This document shows, one piece after another, positions 1 to 8,092 of a DNA stretch of 15,213 bases; position 1 is the first letter of the stretch, and each line of letters begins with the position of its first letter. The notes below the pieces were generated by a model. The model saw only the letters and a list, made by a program, of their open reading frames with translations. It did not search any database and was not told where the DNA came from. The translations under genes were made by a program, and so were the position numbers. Source of the stretch: an uncultured Eubacteriales bacterium (lineage in GTDB: Bacteria; Bacillota; Clostridia; Oscillospirales; Oscillospiraceae); NCBI GenBank assembly GCA_900548795.1, contig URLT01000039.1, forward strand, positions 1-15,213, read 5' to 3'.

Positions 1-17
1 CAAGCCACTCTTTATTG

Positions 18-26
18 TGTTAGAAT
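18..26 (+). promoter_or_regulatory. Possible extended -10 promoter element
   Basis: The sequence TGT followed by TAGAAT fits an extended -10 (TGnTATAAT) in an AT-rich stretch just before the first gene. It would start a transcript near base 33, leaving a leader of about 27 bases that carries the AAGGAGAGG ribosome binding site at 41-49. Any -35 hexamer would fall across the window edge, so the promoter cannot be fully judged. Confidence 0.35.
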
Positions 27-59
27 TATTTTTATTCTTTAAGGAGAGGAAAAATAAAC

Positions 60-1568
60 ATGAAACATTCCACACGTTTCCTTGCAGTGCTGCTGGCTCT
101 GGCGCTGCTGGCGGCCCTCCTGCCGGTCGCGGGCGCGGCCTATGACGGCGACCGCATGGATCAGGCCGAGCTGCGCGAGCTGCTCAACAGCGTTGAGCTG
201 CATCCGCAGAAAACCAACTATCCCGTTGTGGACGCCCTGCTGGAGAACCTGACGGCGCAGTTCACGGGCGACAACTACGACCGTCTCAAGGCCGCTTATG
301 ACTGGGCGACCATGAACATCACCTATAGCTGGTGGCCCTATACGCAGGATTTTGCCCCCGCCTACGACTGCTTCTGGCCGCAGATGGACATGCCCTACGG
401 GATGGAGGGCTTGCAGGAGACGATGCCGCGCGAGCTGGTCAACCGCGCCTATTTCGCCATGACCGAGCAGCTCGGTGTGTGCTATGACTACGCCGCCGTG
501 TTCACCGTTTTGGCGCGTTACATGGGCTTTGAGTGCTTCCTGCACACCGGCATCTTCATTTTTGAGGCCATGCCGGGGCAGGGACATCACGGCTGGGCCG
601 CCCTGCTGGTCGACGGTCATTATTACATCTTTGACCCACAGCGCGACTATCGTCTCTGCGGCAACGCCACCCGTCCGGACAACTACTATTATTTTGGTAT
701 TGACGAAGCGCACGCATGGCGCTACAATGATGAGGAAGCAAGCGCTGCGCGGGATGCGCAGTTTATGCCTGTGACGCAGACGCCGGTTCTGGAATATGTC
801 GCGGTGCACACCGTCAACAGCGGCAGCGGCTGGTGGATCAGCGGCGAGGGCCGCTATGACGTCGGCCAGACCGTCACCGTCAGCACCGGCAGCAGTGCCG
901 TTTTCCTCGGCTGGTACGATGAAAACGGTGCGCTCCTGACGAAGGAGCACAGCTTCTCCTTTGAAGCCACCGTGCCGACCACGCTCTACGCCGTCTATTA
1001 CGGCCAGTTTTACCGCGATGTGCCGAAGGGCAGTTGGTTCTCCTACGACGTGAACGAAGCCTTCAGCCGCGGGATCGCAACGGCAACCGCGCCGTTCACC
1101 TTCGCCCCCGACGACCTGCTCAGCCGCGCGATGGCTCTGACCTTCCTCGCCCGCGCCGTTCAGACCGAGCCGGCCGCCGAGGCCGCGCCCTTTGAGGATC
1201 TGCAAGCGAATGCGTGGTATGAAGACTCGGTCAACTGGGCCTATGCGGAGGGGATCGTCAACGGTGTCTCCGAGACCGTCTTTGCGCCGGACGCCGCCGT
1301 CACGCGTCAGGAATTTCTGACCATGCTGATGCGCTATCTGCGCGCGGAGGGCTACGAGCTGAAGGAGGGCGCGCTCTCCTACGCCGACGCCGGTCTGATC
1401 GATGCCTATGCGCTTCAGAGCCTCGCCGAGGCCGATGCGCTCGGGCTGCTGCGCGGCTATGAGGACGGCACGGTTCGCCCGCAGTCGACGCTGACCCGCG
1501 CCGAGGGTGTGACGCTGGTGATGCGTCTGGTATATCTGCTGGAGACCAATGCGCTTGTGAAAAAATAA
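60..1568 (+). CDS. Secreted transglutaminase-like protein with InlB-type repeat and SLH domains
   Basis: This 502-residue exported surface protein starts at an ATG 10 bases after a strong AAGGAGAGG site. Residues 1-27 form a signal peptide with a hydrophobic core and an Ala-rich cleavage site (AGAA). Residues about 30-240 hold a transglutaminase-like cysteine protease fold. Its likely triad is Cys141 (in GVCYDY), His177 (in HHGW) and Asp192 (in FDPQ). Residues about 245-315 resemble a divergent InlB B-repeat (FLGWYDENG, ending TLYAVY). Residues about 317-498 contain three SLH domains, which in this family usually bind pyruvylated cell-wall polymers. Family members act as peptidases or crosslinking enzymes; which applies here cannot be read from sequence. 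The next gene is a close paralogue of the enzymatic half and follows after 21 bases, so they are probably cotranscribed. Localisation is well supported, substrate unknown. Confidence 0.88.
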   Translation: MKHSTRFLAVLLALALLAALLPVAGAAYDGDRMDQAELRELLNSVELHPQKTNYPVVDALLENLTAQFTGDNYDRLKAAYDWATMNITYSWWPYTQDFAPAYDCFWPQMDMPYGMEGLQETMPRELVNRAYFAMTEQLGVCYDYAAVFTVLARYMGFECFLHTGIFIFEAMPGQGHHGWAALLVDGHYYIFDPQRDYRLCGNATRPDNYYYFGIDEAHAWRYNDEEASAARDAQFMPVTQTPVLEYVAVHTVNSGSGWWISGEGRYDVGQTVTVSTGSSAVFLGWYDENGALLTKEHSFSFEATVPTTLYAVYYGQFYRDVPKGSWFSYDVNEAFSRGIATATAPFTFAPDDLLSRAMALTFLARAVQTEPAAEAAPFEDLQANAWYEDSVNWAYAEGIVNGVSETVFAPDAAVTRQEFLTMLMRYLRAEGYELKEGALSYADAGLIDAYALQSLAEADALGLLRGYEDGTVRPQSTLTRAEGVTLVMRLVYLLETNALVKK

Positions 1569-1589
1569 CTCCGGAGGAGCTTTTTTCAG

Positions 1590-2396
1590 ATGAGAAAGAT
1601 GAGATCGATCTTGGCGCTGCTGCTGGCCGCCGTGCTGCTGGCCGCCGCGCTTCCCTTTGTCTCGGCGGCAAAGCCGGACTGCATGGATGACGACGAGCTG
1701 CGCGCTCTGCTCGACAGCGTGGAGCTGCATCCGCAAAAGACCGGCTACGCGCGGATGGACGCCCTGCTCGAGCGCCTGACCGAGCCCTATGACACGCTGG
1801 ACAACTATGACCGGCTGCGCGCAGCCTATGACTGGGTGGTCATGAACGTGGAATACAGCTGGGAGCCGTATTCGCAGGACTGGGCGCCGGCCTATGACTG
1901 CTTCGACGTCGACTGCGGTCTGGAGCTGGACGCGGGCGCCGCAGAGACCATGCCCTACGAGGTCGTCAACCGCGCCTACTACGCGCTGACCGAGCGCAAG
2001 GGCGTCTGCTACGACTACGCCGCGCTGATGGCGGTCATCGCCCGCTACATCGGCTTTGAATCCTTCGTGCGCACCGGCGAATTTATTTTTGAGACCATGT
2101 TCGGCACCGGCCATCACGGCTGGACGACGATCCGCATCGACGGCAAGGAATATGTGTTCGACCCTCAGCGCGACTACCGCATCTGCTTTGACGCGACCCA
2201 GCCGAACAAGTTTTTCTACTTCGGCGTGGACGAGGAGCACGCGTGGCGCTATCACCCCGAGGACTGCAACGACGCGCGGGACGCCGGCTTTGTAAAGCCC
2301 GGCACGGACTTCGCACTGAGCGAGCTGGTGCAGCGGATGCTGCCGCTGGTGCAAGCCGTCCCGACGCAGCAGCATCCGGTTCCGGTCGGTGGCTGA
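1590..2396 (+). CDS. Secreted transglutaminase-like protein, paralogue without SLH anchor
   Basis: This 268-residue exported protein starts at an ATG after a GGAGGAG site (about 1573-1580). Residues 1-27 are a signal peptide ending FVSAA. The rest aligns closely, by eye well over half identical, with residues 30-240 of the upstream protein, sharing SVELHPQKT, NYDRL.AAYDW, QD.APAYDCF, GVCYDYA, GHHGW and FDPQRDYR. The likely catalytic triad Cys140, His176 and Asp191 is intact. After the catalytic domain there is only a tail of about 30 residues, with no InlB-type repeat or SLH domains, so the product is presumably released or held by another partner. It is a tandem duplication with loss (or never gain) of the anchor. 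The stop codon lies one base before the ATG of ung, so the three genes likely form one transcript. Substrate unknown. Confidence 0.88.
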   Translation: MRKMRSILALLLAAVLLAAALPFVSAAKPDCMDDDELRALLDSVELHPQKTGYARMDALLERLTEPYDTLDNYDRLRAAYDWVVMNVEYSWEPYSQDWAPAYDCFDVDCGLELDAGAAETMPYEVVNRAYYALTERKGVCYDYAALMAVIARYIGFESFVRTGEFIFETMFGTGHHGWTTIRIDGKEYVFDPQRDYRICFDATQPNKFFYFGVDEEHAWRYHPEDCNDARDAGFVKPGTDFALSELVQRMLPLVQAVPTQQHPVPVGG

Positions 2397-2397
2397 T

Positions 2398-3054
2398 ATG
2401 CTGCCGCAGGCGTGGCAGGAGCGTGCCGCGCTTGCGCCCGGGACGCTCGAGGCGCTTCTGGAGCGCACGAGGCAGTCGCGCCGCGCCGCGCCGGTCTATC
2501 CGCCGGAGGGCAGCCTCTTCCGCGCGTTGGAGCTGACGCCGCCGGAGCGCGTCCGCGCGGTCATTCTCGGGCAGGATCCCTATCACGGGCCGGGGCAGGC
2601 CATGGGGCTTGCCTTCTCCGTGCCGGCGGGCGTTCCTCTGCCGCCGTCTTTGCGGAATATTTTCCGCGAGCTGACGAGCGACACGGGCGCGCCGATGCCG
2701 CGTTCCGGTGACCTGACCCCGTGGGCCGAGCGCGGCGTGCTTCTGCTCAACCCGGTTTTGACCGTGGAGGGCGGCAAGGCAAATTCGCATGCCGCTTGGG
2801 GCTGGCAGACCGTGACCGACGCGATTCTGGCGGCACTTTCCGCCCTGCCGCAGCCGATCGCCTGCGTGCTCTGGGGCGCGCACGCGCAGAAAAAAGCGCC
2901 GCTGCTGCAAAGCGCCGCGCCGCGGCTTCTTCTGAAGGCGCCGCACCCCAGTCCGCTCTCGTCCTATCGCGGCTTCTTCGGCAGCCGCCCGTTCTCGCAG
3001 ATCAACGCCTTCCTGACCGCTCACGGCGAGCCGCCGATCGATTGGACGCTGTAA
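2398..3054 (+). CDS. ung: Uracil-DNA glycosylase, family 1
   Basis: This 218-residue cytoplasmic base-excision repair enzyme removes uracil from DNA by cleaving the N-glycosidic bond. Diagnostic motifs are present: the water-activating loop GQDPYHG with Asp60, the uracil-binding LLLNPVLTV segment, and the leucine-intercalation loop HPSPLSSYRGFFG with His183. Length matches the family's usual 220-230 residues. I chose the ATG at 2398 because it gives the typical MLP..W start; a GTG at 2389 would add three residues and overlap the preceding gene by 8 bases. No promoter fits in the single base between it and the upstream gene, so it appears to be read from the transglutaminase-like transcript. 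It ends just before a strong terminator. Identification is secure; the association with secreted proteins is probably only positional. Confidence 0.96.
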   Translation: MLPQAWQERAALAPGTLEALLERTRQSRRAAPVYPPEGSLFRALELTPPERVRAVILGQDPYHGPGQAMGLAFSVPAGVPLPPSLRNIFRELTSDTGAPMPRSGDLTPWAERGVLLLNPVLTVEGGKANSHAAWGWQTVTDAILAALSALPQPIACVLWGAHAQKKAPLLQSAAPRLLLKAPHPSPLSSYRGFFGSRPFSQINAFLTAHGEPPIDWTL

Positions 3055-3058
3055 TGCC

Positions 3059-3105
3059 AAAAAACGCGAACTTCTTCCCGTTTCGAGAAGAAATTCGCGT
3101 TTTTT
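3059..3105. terminator. Bidirectional intrinsic terminator between ung and rnfB
   Basis: A long inverted repeat pairs AAAAAACGCGAA with TTCGCGTTTTTT and, after one mismatch, TTCTTC with GAAGAA around a 9-base loop at 3078-3086. Each strand ends in a run of six T residues. It therefore can stop the plus-strand ung transcript and the minus-strand rnf transcript, whose last stop codon is only six bases away. Confidence 0.93.
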
Positions 3106-3111
3106 GTGTGT

Positions 3112-3939
3112 TTATCGCTGCATCGGCGGGACAACGTCCATGTCCGTGCGCAGATTGGAATCGGAGATCAGATGGCGCGGGCAGACCGCCGCGCACTGTC
3201 CGCAGGAGACGCACTTGGAGTAGTCGATCACCGCAAGATGATCCACGACGTGGATCGCGTCGTATTCGCACAGGTGCTCGCAAAGATGACAGCCGACGCA
3301 GCCGATCCGGCAGACCCGGCGCGTGTAGGCGCCGCGCTCCCGGTTTGAGCAGGCAACGACGATGTCGTCGTTTTTCGACACCGGGACGATCACGCCGCGC
3401 GGGCAGACCTCGACGCACTGCATACATCCGGTACACTTGTCCGCGTCGACCCGCGCCACGCCGTTGACGACGTGGATGGCGTCGAATTTACAGACCGTGG
3501 TGCACGTGCCGAAGCCGAGGCAGCCGTTCGGGCAGGCCGACGGGCCGTCTCCGGCGACGAACATCGCGCTGCGGCAGTCCGAAAGTCCCTCATAATCGCC
3601 CTTTTGCAGGTGGTTTTCCCCGCGGCATTTCACCATGGCGACCTTGCGCTCCACCTTGACGGCGGCGACGCCCAGGATCTGCGACATTTTTTCGGCCGAG
3701 GCTGCCCCGCCCGCAGCGCACTGTCCGACGGAGGCTCTGCCGTCGAGAACGGCCTGCGCATAGGCCTGACAGCCCGCAAAGCCGCAGCCGCCGCAGTTTG
3801 CGCCGGGCAGGGCGTCGACGAGCTTGGGCAGGCGCTCGTCGGTCTTCACGGCGAACACCCGCGAGGCAACAGCAAGGATGCCGCCGAATGCGGCGCCCAT
3901 CACGCCCAAAACGGCAATGGCACTCAGTATTTCCTTCAT
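3112..3939 (-). CDS. rnfB: Rnf complex subunit B, iron-sulfur ferredoxin oxidoreductase subunit
   Basis: This 275-residue subunit is the likely entry point for electrons from reduced ferredoxin into the Rnf complex. A single N-terminal membrane helix (about 4-28) is followed by the RnfB-type cluster site with Cys49, Cys52, Cys57 and Cys74 (NCGGCGFAGC). Four further ferredoxin-type cysteine motifs follow: GCLGFGTCTTVC, CTGCMQCVEVCP, CVGCHLCEHLC and CVSCGQCAAVCP. Family members vary in the number of C-terminal clusters; this one has two ferredoxin pairs. The start ATG has a clear GAGGAGG site and lies 12 bases after rnfA, the only junction in this operon without overlap. It is the last gene before the terminator at 3059-3105. 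Confidence 0.96.
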   Translation of the reverse strand: MKEILSAIAVLGVMGAAFGGILAVASRVFAVKTDERLPKLVDALPGANCGGCGFAGCQAYAQAVLDGRASVGQCAAGGAASAEKMSQILGVAAVKVERKVAMVKCRGENHLQKGDYEGLSDCRSAMFVAGDGPSACPNGCLGFGTCTTVCKFDAIHVVNGVARVDADKCTGCMQCVEVCPRGVIVPVSKNDDIVVACSNRERGAYTRRVCRIGCVGCHLCEHLCEYDAIHVVDHLAVIDYSKCVSCGQCAAVCPRHLISDSNLRTDMDVVPPMQR

Positions 3940-3951
3940 AGCCGACCCTCC

Positions 3952-4542
3952 TCAGACGATTTTCAGGCCGGAAAAGCCCATAAACGCCAGCGCCAGCAGG
4001 CCGGCAGCGATCAGCGCGATCGGGAAGCCCTTGAAGACCTCCGGGCAGTCGCAATCCTCCAGCCGCTCGCGCACGGACGAGAAGAGCACAATGGCGACCG
4101 TGAAGCCGACGCCGCCCATCACGCCGTAAACCAGCGACTCAATAAAGCTGTAGCCGTTCTGCACGTTCAGCAGAGCGACGCCCAGCACCGCGCAGTTCGT
4201 GGTGATAAGCGGCAGGTAGATGCCCAGCGCCTGATAGAGCGCGGGAAGCGCCTTCTGCAAAAACATCTCAACGAACTGCACCAGCGTTGCAATGACGAGG
4301 ATGAACACGACGGTCTGCATATATTCCAGCCCGAGCGGGAGCAGCAGAAGCGTGTTGACCGCCCATGTCGCGGCGGAGGCCAGCCCCATAACGAAGATGA
4401 CGGCCAGACCCATGCCGAGCGCGGTGTCCATTTTTTTCGACACGCCCATAAACGGGCAGATGCCCAAAAATTTGACGAGAATGAAATTTTCGGCAAGGAT
4501 CGCCGCAAGGGAGATGGAAAACAGCGAAGCAAACAAACTCAC
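3952..4542 (-). CDS. rnfA: Rnf complex membrane subunit A
   Basis: This 196-residue integral membrane protein has about six hydrophobic helices and typical RnfA/NqrE segments such as ENFILVKFLGICPFMGVSKK near the N-terminus, TNCAVLGVALLN in the middle and a VRERLE loop. With RnfE it forms the antiparallel membrane pair thought to carry a [2Fe-2S] cluster and take part in ion transfer. I chose the GTG at 4542 because an AAAGGAGGAG site sits a few bases upstream, the GTGA overlap with the rnfE stop matches the rest of the operon, and the length then equals the family norm. An upstream ATG at 4584 would add 14 residues that look unlike RnfA. Confidence 0.94.
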   Translation of the reverse strand: MSLFASLFSISLAAILAENFILVKFLGICPFMGVSKKMDTALGMGLAVIFVMGLASAATWAVNTLLLLPLGLEYMQTVVFILVIATLVQFVEMFLQKALPALYQALGIYLPLITTNCAVLGVALLNVQNGYSFIESLVYGVMGGVGFTVAIVLFSSVRERLEDCDCPEVFKGFPIALIAAGLLALAFMGFSGLKIV

Positions 4543-5171
4543 GGCTTCTCCTCCTTTCGAGCCTTCAGGCGGCGGTTGAGCCACTGAGACAGCGCGATCA
4601 GGCCGCCGAGCGTCAGGAAGCCGCCGACCGGCAGGATCATGATGAGCGCCGGATATTGCGCGCCCAGCACGCGGATGCCGTCTGCGCCGAAGACGCCCTT
4701 GCCGAAGGTGCCGCTGCCGAGCAGCTCACGGATGACACACATCGCCACGAGGGCGGCGGTGTAGCCGATCCCCTGCGTCAGGCCGTCAACAGCCGAGGCC
4801 AAAACCGTATTTTTCGAGGCGAAGGCCTCCGCTCTGCCGAGGATGATGCAGTTGACGACGATCAGCGGGATAAACACGCCGAGGCTGTCAGACAGCGACG
4901 GCAGGAAGGCCTTGAGCAGCAGATCGACCATCGTCACGAAGCCGGCGATGATGACGATATAGGCCGCAATGCGGATCTTATCCGGGATGACCCGGCGCAG
5001 CAGCGAGATGACGACGTTCGAGCAGATCAGGATCAGCGTCACCGAGACGCCCATGCCGAGGCCGTTGAAGAGCGTGGTCGTGATGGCCATGGTCGAGCAC
5101 ATGCCGAGCAATTGCGCCAGCACGGGGTTGTTGGTCAGAAGCCCCTCGCGGAGCTGTTTTTTGAAATTCAT
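4539..5171 (-). CDS. rnfE: Rnf complex membrane subunit E
   Basis: This 210-residue six-helix membrane protein is homologous in fold to RnfA/NqrD. Recognisable segments are the NNPVLAQLLGMCSTMAIT start, NVVISLLRR, PLIVVNCIILGRAEAFA and a DGLTQGIGYTAAL stretch. It pairs with RnfA in the membrane core of the ferredoxin:NAD+ oxidoreductase. Its ATG overlaps the rnfG stop by four bases and its own stop overlaps the rnfA GTG by four, so translation is probably coupled. The C-terminus is basic (RRLKARKEEKP), consistent with a cytoplasmic tail. Confidence 0.95.
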   Translation of the reverse strand: MNFKKQLREGLLTNNPVLAQLLGMCSTMAITTTLFNGLGMGVSVTLILICSNVVISLLRRVIPDKIRIAAYIVIIAGFVTMVDLLLKAFLPSLSDSLGVFIPLIVVNCIILGRAEAFASKNTVLASAVDGLTQGIGYTAALVAMCVIRELLGSGTFGKGVFGADGIRVLGAQYPALIMILPVGGFLTLGGLIALSQWLNRRLKARKEEKP

Positions 5172-5692
5172 TCGCCCTGCACCTCCCGAACGAAGTTGAG
5201 CGCGGCATTCACGCCGTCGGTCACCGCGCGGGACGTCACGGTCGCGCCGGTCAGCGCCTCGATCGTGCCGCCGTCCTTGCTCACGGCAAGCGTGCCGCTC
5301 TGCCCGACGAACTGCCCGCGGAAGTCCTCACGCGTACAGTTGGCGCCGAGAGACGCCGTCTCCGTATGCGCGATCACGGACACGCCGCTGACTGTTCCGT
5401 CGGCTCTCACGCCGACCATCATGTCGATCGCGCCGCCGAAGCCGTTGGGCGCGACGCGCACGACGTAGCCTGCATCGCCCGCGCGATAGGCCGCCGTCAC
5501 GCCCTGCGGGAGCGCGGCGTCGAGCGGCGTATAATCCTGTGCCGGGAGCACCTCCTGCATGGCCTGCTCGGCCTTCTGCCGCGTCAGCTCGTCGATCCTT
5601 CCGGCAGTCAGCTCGTTGACAAAGGCCAGCAGGCCTGCAACGACCGCCGTAATGAGCAGCAGCGTGAGCGTCAGACGCAAAATATATTTCAT
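5168..5692 (-). CDS. rnfG: Rnf complex FMN-binding subunit G
   Basis: This 174-residue subunit has one N-terminal membrane helix (about 5-28) and an extracytoplasmic FMN-binding domain. The flavinylation site is visible near the C-terminus as LTGATVTS, with FMN expected on Thr151; in this family the cofactor is attached covalently through a phosphoester bond by the ApbE flavin transferase. No apbE is present in this window, so it must be encoded elsewhere. The protein is at the shorter end for RnfG. Four-base overlaps join it to rnfD upstream and rnfE downstream. Confidence 0.94.
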   Translation of the reverse strand: MKYILRLTLTLLLITAVVAGLLAFVNELTAGRIDELTRQKAEQAMQEVLPAQDYTPLDAALPQGVTAAYRAGDAGYVVRVAPNGFGGAIDMMVGVRADGTVSGVSVIAHTETASLGANCTREDFRGQFVGQSGTLAVSKDGGTIEALTGATVTSRAVTDGVNAALNFVREVQGE

Positions 5693-6654
5693 AACGCGTC
5701 ACCACCCTTCTTGACACGCTGCAGACCGAAGCGCTTGGGCAGTCCCAGCTTGTCGAAGAAGCCGACGCAGCAGTTCATCACGAGAATGGCGAAGCTCACG
5801 CCCTCAACATAGGAGCCGAAATAACGGATGAGGATCGTCACCGCGCCGCAGCCGATGCCGAAGGCGATCTGCCCGCCGTGGGTCACGGGCGAGGTGGTGT
5901 AATCCGTGGCCATAAAGACCGCGCCGAGCAGCAGGCCGCCGGAGCAGAGCTGCCACGCAGTCCAGACGAGGCGGTCGTTCCCGCGCGGGAAGACGAACGC
6001 GAGCACTGCGACCGTCGCCAGATAGGCCAGCGGGATGCGCAGCGTGATGACCCGGCGCACGACGAGGTACGCCCCGCCGAGCAGCAGCATCAAAACGGAG
6101 ATCTCGCCGATGCAGCCGCCGACTCTGCCCAGAAATGCGTCGAGCAGCGACACGTCGGCCGGAAGCCCGGAGCCGTGCAGCGCCTGCATCGGCGTTGCCG
6201 CGCTCATCGCGTCGGGCAGACCGTAGACCGCGCCGCTCATGCGCGTCGGCCAGCCAAACATCAGGAAGGCGCGCGCAGCCAGCGCGGGGTTGACGATATT
6301 CATGCCGATGCCGCCGAAGAGCTGCTTGACCAGCACAACGGCGAAGGCGTCGCCCGCCAGAAGCATCCAGTAGGGGATGTCCGCAGGGCAGACAAAGGCC
6401 AGCAGAACGCCCGTCACGACGGCCGACCAGTCGCCGATCGTGCAGTCCTTTTTCATCGCGCGGCGGTATGCCCACTCCAGCACGACGCAGGCCACCGCGG
6501 AAAACACCGTGGTTCGCAGGCAGCGCCAGCCAAATTGCACGATCGCCCAGACAAGAGCCGGAACCAGCGCGATGCAGACGTCGCGCATCAGGACGGCAGT
6601 GGAGCTTCGGCTATGGACATGGGGCGACGGGGAGAGCGTCAAGCTCAGCTTCAT
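5689..6654 (-). CDS. rnfD: Rnf complex membrane flavoprotein subunit D
   Basis: This 321-residue polytopic membrane subunit belongs to the RnfD/NqrB family. It starts SLTLSPSPHVHS, typical of the family, and contains VKQLFGGIGMNIVNPALAAR and the covalent FMN site DAMSAATPM, with Thr154 the expected attachment point. The second residue of the SGAT-like motif is Ala rather than Gly, a variation seen within the family. A conserved DYTTSPVT..GQ segment lies in the C-terminal third. I chose the ATG at 6654 because it has a GGAGGCGG site and a four-base overlap with rnfC; an upstream start at 6759 would add 35 Arg-rich residues that are out-of-frame rnfC sequence. RnfD is thought to be central to ion translocation. 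Confidence 0.95.
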   Translation of the reverse strand: MKLSLTLSPSPHVHSRSSTAVLMRDVCIALVPALVWAIVQFGWRCLRTTVFSAVACVVLEWAYRRAMKKDCTIGDWSAVVTGVLLAFVCPADIPYWMLLAGDAFAVVLVKQLFGGIGMNIVNPALAARAFLMFGWPTRMSGAVYGLPDAMSAATPMQALHGSGLPADVSLLDAFLGRVGGCIGEISVLMLLLGGAYLVVRRVITLRIPLAYLATVAVLAFVFPRGNDRLVWTAWQLCSGGLLLGAVFMATDYTTSPVTHGGQIAFGIGCGAVTILIRYFGSYVEGVSFAILVMNCCVGFFDKLGLPKRFGLQRVKKGGDAL

Positions 6655-7964
6655 TTCGCCGCCTCCTTTCTCTGTGCGTCGCGGACGAGCTTTTTGGCGG
6701 TGCGGAAGCTCTGCACCAGCTCCAGCCCTGCCGGGCAGGTGTAGGCGCAGCTTCCGCACTCGATGCAGTCGAGCACGTTGCCCCGCTCAAGCGCCTCGAT
6801 GCTCCCGCGCTGCTGGGCGCGGAAGAGGAAGAGCGGCGTCAGGTGCATGGGGCATGCGTCGATGCATTTGCCGCAGCGAATGCAGTGCGGCTCGGGCTTT
6901 TTGCGGCGCTCGGATCCTCCGAAGCAGGTCAGCGCGTTGTTGCCCTTGATGGTCGCCGCATCGAGCGTGTGCTGGGCGATGCCCATCATCGGCCCGCCGA
7001 CGAATATTTTATAAGGTGTCTCAGAAAAGCCCCCGCACGCCTCGATCAGCTCGGAAAACGGCGTGCCGATCGGCGCGAGCAGGTTCGACGGCCTTGCGAC
7101 CGCTCGCCCGGTCACAGTCACGGCGCGGCGCACCAGCGGCATTCCGTCATAGACCGCGTCATAAATCGCCGCGCAGGTCGCCACGTTGAACACGGCGCAG
7201 CCGACCGCCGCAGGCAGCCCGCCCGGCGGCACCTGCCGCCCCGTTGCGGCCTGAATGAGCTGCTTTTCCGCGCCCTGCGGGTATCGCACGCGCAGGGCAA
7301 GCACCTCGGCCTCCTCCCCTGCCGCCGCGCGCATAGCCTCGATGGCCTCGGGCTTGTTGCGCTCGATGCCGATCACGATGCGCGCGGGGCTGAGGATCCT
7401 CCGGATGACCCGCAGGCCGCCGACCACGCGCTCGGGTGACTGACGCATCAGGCGGTCGTCGGACGTGATGTAGGGCTCGCATTCCGCGCCGTTGATGAGC
7501 ACGGTGTCGACCTTGCCGAGGCCGGACGAGAGCTTCACGCTCGTCGGAAAGCCCGCGCCGCCCATGCCGGTGATCCCGGCCTCGCGGATGATCCCGATCA
7601 GCTCCTGCGGCGAAAGCTCCTGCGCGGACTCGCGCCTGCAGATTGACGGACAGAGCGTGTCCTTCCCGTCGTTTTCGATCACGACGGCAGGGATGCTCGT
7701 CCCGCCCGGGTGCGGACGCGGCTCGATGGCGACCACCGTGCCGGAGACCGACGCATGGACGGGAACGCAGAGGCCGGCGTTATCGCCGATCTTCTGCCCG
7801 AGCGTCACGCGGTCGCCGACGCGAACCAGCGGCTTACAGGGCGCACCGATGTGCTGTGACATGGAGATCACAACGATTTTCGGCCGCACCGGAACAATGG
7901 CGGCGTCGCGGCTCAGCTCCTTTTCTCCCCTCGGATGGACGCCGCCGAAAAATGCACGTGCCAT
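6651..7964 (-). CDS. rnfC: Rnf complex NADH-binding subunit C
   Basis: This 437-residue peripheral subunit passes electrons to NAD+. It shows the family's N-terminal GGVHPRGEKELS, a glycine-rich NADH/FMN-binding region GMGGAGFPT, an SLBB-type segment in the C-terminal half, and two [4Fe-4S] motifs, CIRCGKCIDACP (about residue 360) and CIECGSCAYTCP (about 399). I prefer the ATG at 7964, preceded by GAGGTGAG; a GTG at 7973 would add three residues and cannot be excluded. It is the first gene of the operon, with a leader of roughly 50 bases from the promoter at 8023-8052. Gene order C-D-G-E-A-B is the one found in clostridia and acetogens. Confidence 0.95.
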   Translation of the reverse strand: MARAFFGGVHPRGEKELSRDAAIVPVRPKIVVISMSQHIGAPCKPLVRVGDRVTLGQKIGDNAGLCVPVHASVSGTVVAIEPRPHPGGTSIPAVVIENDGKDTLCPSICRRESAQELSPQELIGIIREAGITGMGGAGFPTSVKLSSGLGKVDTVLINGAECEPYITSDDRLMRQSPERVVGGLRVIRRILSPARIVIGIERNKPEAIEAMRAAAGEEAEVLALRVRYPQGAEKQLIQAATGRQVPPGGLPAAVGCAVFNVATCAAIYDAVYDGMPLVRRAVTVTGRAVARPSNLLAPIGTPFSELIEACGGFSETPYKIFVGGPMMGIAQHTLDAATIKGNNALTCFGGSERRKKPEPHCIRCGKCIDACPMHLTPLFLFRAQQRGSIEALERGNVLDCIECGSCAYTCPAGLELVQSFRTAKKLVRDAQRKEAAK

Positions 7965-8022
7965 AGCGCTCACCTCACCTCATCTCTTCTTTTATTTCTT
8001 GTGCGCATTCTTTCATAGCTCC

Positions 8023-8052
8023 ACTATACCATATTCATAGACAAATTGCCAC
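8023..8052 (-). promoter_or_regulatory. Promoter of the rnf operon, extended -10 type
   Basis: Read on the minus strand, GTGGCA (8047-8052, four of six matches to TTGACA) is followed after 18 bases by TATAGT (8023-8028). A TGG directly before the -10 matches the extended TGn motif. Transcription would start near 8016, about 50 bases before rnfC. I saw no obvious operator repeat or riboswitch in that short leader. Confidence 0.7.
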
Positions 8053-8092
8053 ACTTTTTTCGTTGGCTTTTCGGTGAAATTAGATAAATCAG

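Noticed and set aside
1562..1590. Possible terminator between the two transglutaminase-like genes
   Set aside because: The CTCCGGAG palindrome leaves no room for a stable loop; the element is better read as the ribosome binding site of the second gene.
39..2468. An 809-codon open frame on the minus strand across both transglutaminase-like genes
   Set aside because: It is fully antisense to two genes with signal peptides, catalytic motifs and ribosome binding sites. Its product is low-complexity, rich in Arg, His, Val and Gly, and its near duplication just mirrors the paralogous genes. GC-rich codon use keeps such frames open.
3472..4587. A 371-codon plus-strand open frame over rnfB and rnfA
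   Set aside because: Antisense to two certain Rnf genes; the product is rich in Arg, His, Gln and Ala with no recognisable domain.
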